Below are positions 7,745 through 16,727 of a DNA stretch of 30,573 bases, piece after piece. The stretch is taken from positions 1 through 30,573 of the forward strand of contig JANBQS010000147.1 in NCBI GenBank assembly GCA_027577415.1. Direction: 5' to 3'. Both the position numbers and the translations under genes were made by a program. The first letter of the stretch is position 1; the number at the start of each line of letters is the position of its first letter. The notes below the pieces were generated by a model, which saw nothing but the letters and a program-made list of their open reading frames with translations, had not been told where the DNA came from and did no database searches. Source of the DNA: Coemansia sp. RSA 922 (Eukaryota; Kickxellomycota; Kickxellomycetes; Kickxellales; Kickxellaceae).

Positions 7745-8148
7745 AAATTTTATGATCTTGCTGGATGTTTTCCTAATGAGATTTTTTTTTGCGCAGTTTC
7801 CTATCTCTCGACATCACCAGCTATAACGCGCCAACGCCAAGATGCGGCATCCAGTTTATTTATAGCGTCGGCCGCTACAAAATTGGTCCAAAATTTGATA
7901 TAGGACGCTTCAGGAAATGCGCTTGCCGTTGGCAATACATTTCTTGCTGCGCATACATACAATTGCCTGCATTGCATGCCACTGCTGATTTTCCATTTAG
8001 AGAACACTTAATCTCCGCTGCAGCTCTTCCCAACCTCAAAAAAGAAAGGTGCTTGTGGCTGCCACCACTTTCTTCTTCTCTTCTTCTCTTCTTCTTTCTT
8101 TCCATTCTGCTCATCTTTCCATATTTTTTGCACACTCGTATACAAATC
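7745..8148. other. Spacer with long pyrimidine tract
   Basis: No gene is supported here. A CTT/TTC-rich tract at about 8069-8108 sits 40-80 bp upstream of the VHS-GAT start codon, a common feature of fungal core promoters and 5' leaders. Confidence 0.45.
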
Positions 8149-9656
8149 ATGCCTGTCTTTTGGCTCAGTCGGTCAAAGCTACGCAAGGCCATACGTAACG
8201 TATCCACTTTCTTAGTTACCATGGACGACGTCATCGTCTTTTACTATGAAAAAAATTAATAATTTCTTTTGCGCTATCTTGATGTAGATGAGGCCGCAAC
8301 AGATCCCAGTGCCTACAACAAGGTCTACGACATCATCGCCAAACAGCCGCCTAGTGCGTAAGTTTTCTCTCACCAACATCGCTAGTTGTAAGATGCTCTT
8401 ATTGAACACGATTAATAACGATGCTTTTCATTTTGCGGGTTTTATTGTCTTGGAGTAGACTCACAAAGGCATTTGATATAGTGTTGAAGGCAATTGAAGA
8501 CGGATGGCAGAGACAACAGCCGCAAGAACAATACAGCAGGAAAAGCACTAGCAACCGACGCGAGAGTACCAGCAATGGAGGCAGCAGCACACAGTCAACA
8601 GACGAAGCTATTTCGCCAGCCGACATTAAACTGAGCACAGATCTTCTACAAGTGTTCCATGGCATTGTGCACTCGTTTCCTCGAGAAGCCTCACAGTTAT
8701 TTGGCGACATTACTCACGCCACTCGACTTCTCGCCTGTGTTCGGAGTACAGCCATACCGCTAGACATACGCTTGGTTTTGGTGTCTTTGGCTAGTCGCTG
8801 GTATATGTTGTTGCGATCTGCGCCACAAGCTGCCAAGTACTTGGCGTCTGTTGTCGATTCGTTTTACAATTATACTGGATTGTCGCCATCGCTGAGCTTT
8901 TTGCTACTCACTCCGCATAATATCCGCGAGCAACAAGGGTGGCCGTATCCGTCGCTAGAACGTACCGACGACTTGCATTCATTTATGTATGTTACGCCTG
9001 ATAACAGAAAGGTGCAGAAGGGCAGTCACTCGCGAGGTGGATCGGGAAACACGGGACACAACGGTGGTATCTCCAGTGACCGAGTATCCGGGCAGTCAAA
9101 GTCGTCGCGCGCCAGCAGGCACATAGAGCCCACCTTGGAGCAACTGGATAAAATGGACACTATCGCGCAAGAACTAACGTCGCTGGGTGGAATGCTCATT
9201 GACAACCTGGTCACCTTGCCCATCGACGAAGATCCGCAAACCAATAGGGTTATCCAAGATATGCTCAGGGAGGTGAATCGACTCAACTCTCTTATTGCCA
9301 ACCACATTTCGTCGCTGACTAGCGAGCACACACAGACTACGCGGCGACTAAAGTTGGCTACAGATGAGACTAAGCGCTGTCACTGGGTGTACAAAGATAC
9401 GATTGCGGCATTTGAAGAGTGGAAGTATAAGCAGCAGGACTATGCTACCTTGTCTAGTAATCGGCTATCGATGGCGTTGGCATCTGGCGGTGCTGGATCG
9501 TCGTCTTTGGCACAGTTACAAGTTGTTCCAGCCATTGTAAAAGATGTGTCTGTCTCAGAGCCAGCCCCTGCGCCAGTTCCTCTGCAGCGTATATCGACCA
9601 AGGCCAAGGGCAAGATGCCTGACACTGCACCACCGCCAATTCCACCACGCTCCTGA
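8149..9656 (+). CDS. VHS-GAT domain protein, Lsb5-like (3 exons)
   Basis: Proposed model: join(8149..8194, 8288..8357, 8459..9656), 437 residues. Intron 1 runs from GTAACG at 8195 to TAG at 8287, with TTAATAA upstream. Intron 2 runs from GTAAGT at 8358 to TAG at 8458, with ATTAATAACG as branch region. Phases match at both joints. The joined start reads KLRKAIHEAATDPSAYNKVY, the beginning of a VHS/ENTH-type helical domain. It continues as ALTKAFDIVLKAIEDGW and, after a Ser-rich insert, as DIKLSTDLLQVFHGIVHSF. Residues ~262-345 form a GAT three-helix bundle (EPTLEQLDKMDTIAQELTSL, then NRVIQDMLREVNRLNSLIA). The C-terminus PPPIPPRS is an SH3 ligand. By family it links ubiquitinated cargo, endocytosis and actin (yeast Lsb5 binds Las17). 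The exon 1 assignment is less certain than the rest. Confidence 0.75.
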
Positions 9657-9712
9657 GCATTAAATGCAGCATTAGTCAAAAATGTAGTAATGCATTACGA
9701 AATATGTCTAAA

Positions 9713-11473
9713 TCATTGTAACCACCAGCGACCAAACTCTGCGGTACCGTTGTTAGGTGCTGGCTTGAGATCCAGAATACGAGTCATCAAAGCGTACAGC
9801 TCGACGTTCTCAAAGGGCGGGTGACGGATATTGCGCAGCTTCGCTTCGCTTAGATGACTCTCTCCCCATATAGCGTCATATTCCGCCTGGTGCTTTGCGC
9901 CGGATCGCGGAGTAGTGTGGTCAGGACGAGATACCAGAGCATTACGCACTAGGTCCAAGTAGTCCTGCATAGCGTCCATATCCGAGATACGCGAGCCGTC
10001 ATTAGCCTCGACTTGGCCCTTTGCCACCCGGCCTTGAATAGAAACCGATCCGTCCAGCGGCGCTTTAGCGAGGGGGAGCGGCGGGGCGTTGACATTGCGG
10101 GATCTGAAGGCTGGACCGGCAGCCAAAAAGGTGGCACGCATAAGCGGATGCAAGTTATCGTATCCATGTGCGCCAAACACAGGGAACTCTTCCTTTGAGG
10201 TCAGTTCTTTGGCATGGAACAAGTTACTGGCATGTGTGGTGACATAGTAAGGGAGCTCGGGAATAACCATGATAGGCGCAATTCTCGACTGATGCGTGTA
10301 GTGGAAGCGCTCAGGCACGTTTTCGCGTAAATACACTGTCCAGGGCTTACCCTTGCTAGCGCGCTTGAGTTTGTGGTACATTGGCAAAATGTCGGCGTTA
10401 TCTTTGGGCTGCACTCCGCCGAGTGGCCATCCGTAGATACCGTGTAGCTTGGTGGTGTCGATTATATCGTCAATGTAGATTGCGCACTTGTGTGTTTGCG
10501 TCGCTGCCATGCCATGGTCGCTGACTACCATGAGGTTTACGATATGTGTGAGATTGCGTTGTCCAATCTGTCGCCATAGCTCGCCTAGAGCGCCGTCGAC
10601 TAGCTGCACAGCATCGTTGACTTGCTTCGTGTCGGGACCCACCTGATGTGCGGCGCTATCGACTTCTGGCATGTAGGTGGCCAAAAGCGAGGGGCGCTTG
10701 TCTTGGGGCAAATCTAACCAGTCTGCCAGCTGCCTAACCTTTGTCAACGGGCTCACACCGTACCTAAAAGGTAGTACGTAGGTGGGCTTGGTTCCGTGAA
10801 TAACCGCTGTCGACCCTGGCCACATATTAATAGCAGATATTTGTCCTTGCTTCTCGGCCGTCACCCAAATAGGCTCACCGCCTTCCCACCACCGCGACTC
10901 CAAATTATTTTTCGGATTCTTGTAAGAGAACGAGGCATTAAGCAAAGTGTCGTAGAACTCGTTGCTCACCATACCGTGGACTCCTGGGTACAATCCAGTC
11001 GCAATCGAATAGTGGTTAGGGAAGGTCGATGAGGGGAACGATGGGATCATGTAGTCTGCTCGTAGACCCTGTCGACCAATATGCAGGAGCTCAGGTGTGA
11101 TTCCGCGGTCCAAGTAGTCTGCGCGGAACCCATCGAGCGATACAAGAATAACCGTGGGCTTGAACCAGTGTGTTCCATTGGATAAAAGCCGCTGGTCGTG
11201 CGTTTCGGCCGGGTGGTGCTTGTTGACTGGGTACAAGGAGAGGTACTCGGCATGATGTTCGTGTGTGCTAGCTGCTGGGCACGCTCTGCCGTAGACGTAT
11301 GCGCCAAGGCAAAGTAGAATCAGCCCAGTTGGAATCAATAGCAGGAATAACCCTACCCCGCGTACTAATACCAGGTGCCGGCTGCGCTCCTCCTGTCGCT
11401 GAGTATCTGGAGTTCGTCCAGGCGCGTCGTTAGCGACGGCCATCAAGCTCGTCTTTTCTCTGCCGCCACGCAT
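9713..11473 (-). CDS. Ectonucleotide pyrophosphatase/phosphodiesterase (ENPP-type)
   Basis: The protein has 586 residues with ATG at 11473. A cytosolic N-terminus is followed by one membrane anchor (about 39-61, GVGLFLLLIPTGLILLCLGA), giving a type II topology with the catalytic domain in the lumen or outside. The alkaline-phosphatase-superfamily zinc sites are present: D114 in ILVSLDGFRADY, nucleophile T150 in SFPSSTFPNHYS, D272 and H276 in PEVDSAAHQ, D319-H320 in VVSDHGMA, and H436 in GAHGYDN. The family cleaves nucleotide triphosphates and phosphodiesters; fungal homologues are Npp1/Npp2. Every ligand is intact, so it should be active. It converges with the VHS-GAT gene (57 bp apart) and is divergent from the channel gene at 12052. 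Confidence 0.92.
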   Translation of the reverse strand: MRGGREKTSLMAVANDAPGRTPDTQRQEERSRHLVLVRGVGLFLLLIPTGLILLCLGAYVYGRACPAASTHEHHAEYLSLYPVNKHHPAETHDQRLLSNGTHWFKPTVILVSLDGFRADYLDRGITPELLHIGRQGLRADYMIPSFPSSTFPNHYSIATGLYPGVHGMVSNEFYDTLLNASFSYKNPKNNLESRWWEGGEPIWVTAEKQGQISAINMWPGSTAVIHGTKPTYVLPFRYGVSPLTKVRQLADWLDLPQDKRPSLLATYMPEVDSAAHQVGPDTKQVNDAVQLVDGALGELWRQIGQRNLTHIVNLMVVSDHGMAATQTHKCAIYIDDIIDTTKLHGIYGWPLGGVQPKDNADILPMYHKLKRASKGKPWTVYLRENVPERFHYTHQSRIAPIMVIPELPYYVTTHASNLFHAKELTSKEEFPVFGAHGYDNLHPLMRATFLAAGPAFRSRNVNAPPLPLAKAPLDGSVSIQGRVAKGQVEANDGSRISDMDAMQDYLDLVRNALVSRPDHTTPRSGAKHQAEYDAIWGESHLSEAKLRNIRHPPFENVELYALMTRILDLKPAPNNGTAEFGRWWLQ

Positions 11474-11656
11474 TATTTAGATTGAGAATAGGTGAATGAG
11501 GAAGAGTGAGGTGACAAACAAAAAGAAAGCATTGGCTGTTGAATTCAAAGAGAACTTCCTTCCTCCTCTTTGTAAACAGGTCCTTTTTGAAACTATCACT
11601 GCTTCCGGTTTTCAAGGGGCGAAACCCAAACTTGGCTTCGCTTTTGCAGCCCATCA

Positions 11657-11668
11657 GCTCACGTGAGC
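11657..11668. promoter_or_regulatory. E-box palindrome GCTCACGTGAGC
   Basis: A perfect 12-bp palindrome around CACGTG, located 184 bp upstream of the ENPP start. CACGTG is bound by fungal bHLH factors; the Pho4-type phosphate-starvation regulator uses this core. That would suit a nucleotide pyrophosphatase gene, but this is inference. Confidence 0.45.
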
Positions 11669-11872
11669 CCATTTGGTACCTAGCCAATCGGAGTAAACCA
11701 TTGTTTTATCACAATAAATGCGCCTTTGCCGACGTCATTATGAACCGCTTGGGTGTTTGGATGCAGATAGATTGCCTTGTAATCGCATGGCAGAGAAAAA
11801 AAAAATGCCGATCATTTCGGCATGTCCATTCCCTTTTTCGTTGTTCGCCGCTCACAGTCGCCATCACAAAAC

Positions 11873-11883
11873 TATATAAATAG
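11873..11883 (+). promoter_or_regulatory. TATA box of the MscS-like channel gene
   Basis: TATATAAATAG, about 170 bp before the ATG at 12052. It is followed by a pyrimidine-rich stretch (11940-12020), consistent with a long 5' leader. Confidence 0.6.
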
Positions 11884-12051
11884 TTGGATTGGGGAATACT
11901 TGTGCGAATGGCGTGGAAGCATGAAAATGGTTAAGCAGGATTCTCCTTCAAAAGTCTTCTCTTCTTTCTCTTCCCAAAAAACATCGCATTATCATCCATA
12001 TATTCTTTTTTCTATCCTACCTCGTAGTTCCCTAGCGAGATCCACACTTTT

Positions 12052-14535
12052 ATGACCATGCCAAACATCAAGTTTAGATCCGAACAAAACGCTGATTACG
12101 ACGAAAAGGCGGGGGGCTCAGCGGTTATAGACATGCCCAGCGCTGGCGTTGGACTTGCTGCTACTGCCGCGGCGGCAGCGGCAGCGGCCGAGCATAATGA
12201 CAACCGTCCTCATGACGTACAAGGCAGTTCCTCGGGGTTCAGTGGCAGCACATTGGCTATGCCTGCCTGCGATATCCCGTCAAACTTGCAAGACGATTTT
12301 AACTGGGACACAGTGTCCGAGGAAAGCGGCGAAGTGGACGAAAAAGACGAAGGTGCCAAAAAGGTCAAGGGATTCTGGCGGATGCACCCTTTGGTACGCG
12401 CGCTGTGTATCATGATAAGCGGCGGCCTCATTCTTATGATACCAGTAGTCGCAGTAATGGTATCGCACCGGGACCTGCCGTTCCGTGACACTTTGTCAAA
12501 GTCAGTACCAAACTACCAGTTCAAGTACAATCTACAATGCGTCGCCCGGTCTTTTGCCCTTTTAGCCGCTGTGTGGGTATTTGGCACACTTATCTATCAC
12601 TTGGTGGACATGGTTCCTGACGCGGCGCTAAACATCCTACGTACGTTCAAGGGCAAGCGTGGTCTCGAAAAGCTCAAGGACCGGATGCAGTTCTTTATTG
12701 CTGTCAAGGCCTTTATCAAGATGATCCTCATTTCGGCTACTTCTCTAATCGCCTTTGTTATTATGTTTCCCAACGCCTCGTACCGGTTCATCGGCAAGGT
12801 TGATGCGGGGTCGTCGTCGTGGGACCAGGCCCTGTTCCAGATCAATGTGCTCCTATTGTTCGCTTGCACGATTATCGGTGTCGAAAAGCTCGTTCTCAAG
12901 ATTATTGCCACCCGCTTCCACAAGTCTGCATACAAGGAGCGCATCGAGCAACAGGCCTATGCCAGCTGGGTACTCGACCATCTCAACCGCTCGCGCGAGG
13001 CCGGCGGAAAGCCCGCTGCTGGCAGTGCTGGCAACACTCCCTATGCGATGAGCCAGGCGGGCACCTTTTCTCACGATGCCGCTGGCAGTCGCAGCGAACT
13101 TTTGGCTGGAACGACTGCCTCCAACAACGCAGGCTTTGCCGAGGCGCTAGCTGTCAATGACGGTGTCCCGCAAAAGCTTGAATCGCCGCCCGCACTCGGA
13201 AAAAGCCACTCCGGGTCAAGTAGTCTCTGGCGCAACACCTTTTCTGGTACGCGTAGCCCGAAGCAACCGCCGCGGCACCAAAAGAAGCCGTCCAAGAGCT
13301 TTGCCACCCGCCTGTGGAACATCAAGGACCGTGCACTGGACGGCGGTATCGACATGAACTCGAATCAGTATGCTAGCCGTTTGGCGCGTAAGCTGTTTGG
13401 CGCCCTGCATAGTGACCGAGACTATTTGGTTGTTGACGACTTTTTGCCGTTTTTCGAAAAGGAGGAAGACGCTATCAAGGCGTTCGAGTTCTTTGACAAG
13501 GACGGTAACGGCGATATCAGCAAAAGGGAGATGCGCGACCGCGTTGTACTTATTTACAAGGAACGTCGCTCGCTTATCAGCGCTCTCAATGACATGTCGC
13601 AGGTCGTTGGGAAACTGGACCTCTTCATGACTATCTTTGCCCTAGTCATTGTACTCATTGTGGCGCTGATGGTGTTTGGTGTTGACGCGCTCAAGACTTT
13701 TGCTACGATCGGTCCGCTGCTTATTGGTTGGAGCTTTATCTTTGGCGGAGCTTGTAAGACCGCGTTCGAGTGTCTCATCTTTCTGTTCAGTGTGCATTCC
13801 TATGACGTCGGTGATACGGTGGTCGTGGTTGGCGAGAGCTTGACTGTGAGCAAAATCTGGCTGCTCAGCACTGTGTTCTTCAAGACCGACGGTACTTACA
13901 CAGTTTATGCCAACAGTCAGTTGGCTACTATGAAGATTCAGAACCTGCGTCGCTCAAAGCCACAGAGCGAGTCTATTATCATCGGCTTGGACTTTAACAC
14001 TCCATCGGACAAGATTTACGCTATCCGCGATCGCATGAACGAGTATGCTGAGGAGAACCCGCGCGATCTGATTAGCCCAGTTGGATTCAACGTCGATTTG
14101 TTGGAGAACACTAACCGCGTTCAGATCAGTGTAGGTATTAACTACAAGTCCAACTGGCAGGATGGCGCCAAGCATTTCTCGGTAAAGACCAAGTTTGCAT
14201 TTGCCCTACGCCACGTCATTCATGAGTTGGGGCTTCGCTACGCATTGCCGCTACAGCCCGTTACCATGGTCTCACCGCCACCAGGGTATGATGAGGATCC
14301 TATTGCGCCCAAACCCGAGTCCTTGCGCAGGCGGCCTACGACCAGTGCAGCGGAGAACAGTGATGATGACGACGACATTTTTGGCATCCGCCAGCCAAGT
14401 GCAGCCGAGAATAACAGCGACCAGCAGCGCGCAAATGCGCAGAACCCTGGTGCTGGACGCCAAGGAGCACAGAACGACTCGTTGGCCATGGGAGTTGCTG
14501 CCATTTCCGGCATGGCCATGGCCAACAACAATTAA
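12052..14535 (+). CDS. EF-hand mechanosensitive ion channel, MscS-like (Msy1/Msy2 type)
   Basis: The protein has 827 residues in a single exon; a second ATG lies two codons downstream. The N-terminal ~105 residues are disordered with an alanine run. Hydrophobic segments follow at about 120-145, 165-190, 220-245 and 262-290, then a long Ser-rich cytosolic loop. An EF-hand loop sits at residues 482-493 (DKDGNGDISKRE, all ligands present). Two more membrane segments follow (~523-545 and ~550-585), of which the last is the pore-lining MscS helix (FATIGPLLIGWSFIFGGACK). The MscS beta domain comes next (SYDVGDTVVV, VYANSQLATMKIQNLRRS). The C-terminus is acidic and disordered. In fission yeast these calcium-regulated channels act in the ER and cortical membranes during hypo-osmotic shock. 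The gene is complete with all expected parts. Confidence 0.93.
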   Translation: MTMPNIKFRSEQNADYDEKAGGSAVIDMPSAGVGLAATAAAAAAAAEHNDNRPHDVQGSSSGFSGSTLAMPACDIPSNLQDDFNWDTVSEESGEVDEKDEGAKKVKGFWRMHPLVRALCIMISGGLILMIPVVAVMVSHRDLPFRDTLSKSVPNYQFKYNLQCVARSFALLAAVWVFGTLIYHLVDMVPDAALNILRTFKGKRGLEKLKDRMQFFIAVKAFIKMILISATSLIAFVIMFPNASYRFIGKVDAGSSSWDQALFQINVLLLFACTIIGVEKLVLKIIATRFHKSAYKERIEQQAYASWVLDHLNRSREAGGKPAAGSAGNTPYAMSQAGTFSHDAAGSRSELLAGTTASNNAGFAEALAVNDGVPQKLESPPALGKSHSGSSSLWRNTFSGTRSPKQPPRHQKKPSKSFATRLWNIKDRALDGGIDMNSNQYASRLARKLFGALHSDRDYLVVDDFLPFFEKEEDAIKAFEFFDKDGNGDISKREMRDRVVLIYKERRSLISALNDMSQVVGKLDLFMTIFALVIVLIVALMVFGVDALKTFATIGPLLIGWSFIFGGACKTAFECLIFLFSVHSYDVGDTVVVVGESLTVSKIWLLSTVFFKTDGTYTVYANSQLATMKIQNLRRSKPQSESIIIGLDFNTPSDKIYAIRDRMNEYAEENPRDLISPVGFNVDLLENTNRVQISVGINYKSNWQDGAKHFSVKTKFAFALRHVIHELGLRYALPLQPVTMVSPPPGYDEDPIAPKPESLRRRPTTSAAENSDDDDDIFGIRQPSAAENNSDQQRANAQNPGAGRQGAQNDSLAMGVAAISGMAMANNN

Positions 14536-14619
14536 CGGAGCTTAGTGGAAATATATAAATAAAACTATATGCTTGAAAGAGTAGAACTTTAAGAAAATGT
14601 CAGCAACACTATTTGAATA

Positions 14620-15615
14620 TTACAGCTTGGAATACTCTGATAGCTTTACGACTGCTTTGCCATATGTCTCACGGTGGGCGATGGCCTTTAGCGCGTCCTT
14701 GACCTGGCCCAGTCCGTGGAAAATAGGCTGGAACACAACTGGTCGAATCAGTCCGTCTTCAGCGAGCTTGAACAGAGCGTCCCAAACCTCTGGGATCCGC
14801 TCAGGCTCGTTGAGCGCATAGGCGCCCCAGTAGACCCCAGTTACAGCGACGTTCTTCAACAGAATACGATTAGTAGCCACCTTTTCAATAGCACCAGCAG
14901 CAAAACCCACGACCACGATACGCCCGTTCCATGCCACACATTTCAGCGACTCCTCAACCTTTCCCACTGGATCATACACAATGTCGGCACCCTTACCGTC
15001 AGTCAGCTTGAGGACCTGGTTTGTCCAGTCAGCGTCGTGGTAGTTAATACAGTGGTCGGCACCTTGCTGACGGCAGATATCAAATTTGTCTTTGCTGCCC
15101 GTCGCTGCAATGACATGGGCGCCCAATGCCTTGGCAATCTGCACAGCAGCAATACCCACACCACCAGCCGCCGCATGTACTAGCACCCAGTCGCCTCGCT
15201 GAACTTTGGCTTTCAGAACCAGACCCGCATAGCTCGTCGGATACGTGATGTAGATACCAGCGGCTTGCTCAAAGCTAAGCGCCGATGGAATCGGAAAACA
15301 GTGGATTGACGGAACGGCTATATATTCGGCATATGCGCCAGTCACGTTTGAGCCAAACACTCTATCACCAACTGCAAACCTTGTGTCGCTGGGAGATATC
15401 TGGACTACGGTGCCAGAGAACTCGGCGCCCAGAGTGAACGGGAGCGCGGGCTTTATCTGGTACTTGCCTGCAATCATTAGTACGTCGAAAAAGTTGACTC
15501 CCGCCGAGTCTACTTTTACCAGTAGCTCTCCGTCCTTGGCGACTGGCACTGGTATGTCTGAGACCTCCATGTCTCCGGGGCCCTTGAGCCAGCTTTTGAC
15601 TACTATCGCGCGCAT
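14620..15615 (-). CDS. Quinone oxidoreductase (zeta-crystallin-like MDR) with PTS1 signal
   Basis: The protein has 331 residues from the ATG at 15615 (MRAIVVKSWLKGPG), the usual start and length for NADPH:quinone reductase-type medium-chain reductases. The N-terminal GroES-like domain contains DSAGVNFFDVLMIAGKYQ and LGAEFSGTV. The Rossmann domain shows VLVHAAAGGVGIAAVQIAKA, and no catalytic zinc ligands are seen. It probably reduces quinones or enals with NADPH. The last three residues are SKL, a canonical peroxisomal targeting signal. An upstream in-frame ATG at 15702 would add 29 hydrophobic residues (MDLRFCYLGLLSSPPF...); it is judged a leader but could give an alternative isoform. It converges with the channel gene. 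Confidence 0.9.
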   Translation of the reverse strand: MRAIVVKSWLKGPGDMEVSDIPVPVAKDGELLVKVDSAGVNFFDVLMIAGKYQIKPALPFTLGAEFSGTVVQISPSDTRFAVGDRVFGSNVTGAYAEYIAVPSIHCFPIPSALSFEQAAGIYITYPTSYAGLVLKAKVQRGDWVLVHAAAGGVGIAAVQIAKALGAHVIAATGSKDKFDICRQQGADHCINYHDADWTNQVLKLTDGKGADIVYDPVGKVEESLKCVAWNGRIVVVGFAAGAIEKVATNRILLKNVAVTGVYWGAYALNEPERIPEVWDALFKLAEDGLIRPVVFQPIFHGLGQVKDALKAIAHRETYGKAVVKLSEYSKL

Positions 15616-15992
15616 AACACTAGAGAAAATAAAGGGGGGGGCCGAATATAACAGAAATGGAGGCGAGCTGAGGAGACCAAGATAGCAGAAACGCAAATCC
15701 ATGCGACCAAGGCTGATTTCAAAGTTTCACGTGAGAACGGTTGACAATCCAGAATTCTACGCCCCCAAACTCGATGATTGTGATTATAGTGATTTATTCT
15801 GGAGTTAGACAACAAAAGAGCATACAGACTAGTCCAATGCGCTGTGTATGAAGCGAGGCGACTCGAAAAACCTTATGTAACTGTGAAACTAACTACAAAA
15901 AAAGTAATGAGCCAAACACCTAGTCCTCATTTGTCTTGAAACCTTTGAGGTTGGCAAGCTGCAGAGTGGACAGATTCCCACACATGTCATGG
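15616..15992. other. Spacer between quinone reductase and CaaX protein gene
   Basis: No gene is seen. It contains an E-box CACGTG at 15728-15733, 113 bp upstream of the quinone-reductase ATG, and a G7 run near the start codon (about 15633-15641). Confidence 0.45.
15728..15733. promoter_or_regulatory. E-box CACGTG
   Basis: Short palindromic bHLH site in the upstream region of the quinone-reductase gene. It is a chance-level motif on its own and is noted because the ENPP promoter carries the same core. Confidence 0.25.
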
Positions 15993-16424
15993 CTACATGA
16001 TAAGGCATGATGCAGCAATGGGCTTAATAAAATTAACGTAAGTATTCTCCAAGCAATCATCTTCAAACTGCAAGTTTATATCTTCTCTGTCTTTCTCGAC
16101 AGACCGAAGATAATCAACAATGTCACTGGGAGAGACAATGCGCTTTCCTTTATTGTTAAAAACTAGAACCTTCATTTCCTTTAAATCGTTGGGGTTCATC
16201 TCGCTAGCTATAAACACTTGGGCATTATTGTTATTTCTAGTCATTAAGCCAATAGCAGCATCACAGTGCAGCTCAGCAAGACCATTAGCAACCATGGTGC
16301 CGTCCGTAGAATCACTCGCAATTACATATATGAGAACGGGATGTTTCTGATATTTCTCAATAAACCGAACCAAATCATTTGCGCCGTTGAAAACAATATC
16401 TTTATCAAGGATATTCTTGGTCAT
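15993..16424 (-). CDS. Unrecognised small protein with C-terminal CaaX box (tandem family member A)
   Basis: The protein has 143 residues with ATG at 16424; the frame is clean and no known family is recognised. Alternating hydrophobic strands and helices are visible (DLVRFIEKYQ, HPVLIYVIASDS, KVLVFNNKGKRIV, DIVDYLRSVEK). This resembles a small alpha/beta, possibly thioredoxin-like, fold without a CxxC motif; the fold call is speculative. The C-terminus is ASCLIM, i.e. a CaaX box C-L-I-M, which predicts farnesylation and membrane attachment. The next gene upstream (16728-17249) starts with a similar layout and appears to be a diverged tandem copy. A TATA box lies 105-113 bp upstream of the ATG. 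Confidence 0.65.
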   Translation of the reverse strand: MTKNILDKDIVFNGANDLVRFIEKYQKHPVLIYVIASDSTDGTMVANGLAELHCDAAIGLMTRNNNNAQVFIASEMNPNDLKEMKVLVFNNKGKRIVSPSDIVDYLRSVEKDREDINLQFEDDCLENTYVNFIKPIAASCLIM

Positions 16425-16528
16425 TTAAACTGCTAATAAAAAATAATGAGAGCTGATACAAGTTAAAATGAGAAATTATGAGACGAGATGAGAAGAAAAG
16501 AATTGGCTAAGAGGCTCGGGCGTGCTTT

Positions 16529-16537
16529 CTTTTTATA
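16529..16537 (-). promoter_or_regulatory. TATA box of family member A
   Basis: TATAAAAAG on the minus strand, 105-113 bp before the ATG at 16424. Member B has its own TATA element at matching distance. Confidence 0.55.
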
Positions 16538-16727
16538 TTCCTAAAAAAGAACAATACCTATTCCATGACAGGTGGTGGCTAATAGTATTCTGCTTTTCCC
16601 AAGAATTGAGACAGCAACAAATGCCACCGACTGCAACTAGACTTGCTTTCAGGAGTGCTAAAAAGGCAATCAGCTTGCTTTGAAATATGCTCAGGTGGAC
16701 GCCATTTAGGAGGTGCTAAATAAGCAG

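Larger units (their letters stand above)
11474..12051. other. Divergent promoter region of the ENPP and MscS-like genes
   Basis: No coding potential is evident. It contains a 12-bp E-box palindrome and a TATA box (listed separately). CT-rich runs follow the TATA towards the channel start, and a GACGTCA half-CRE lies near 11740. Confidence 0.55.

Noticed and set aside
15616..15702. 29-residue N-terminal extension of the quinone reductase as the main start
   Set aside because: The family starts at MRAIVV and the extension crosses a G7 run; kept only as a possible alternative isoform.
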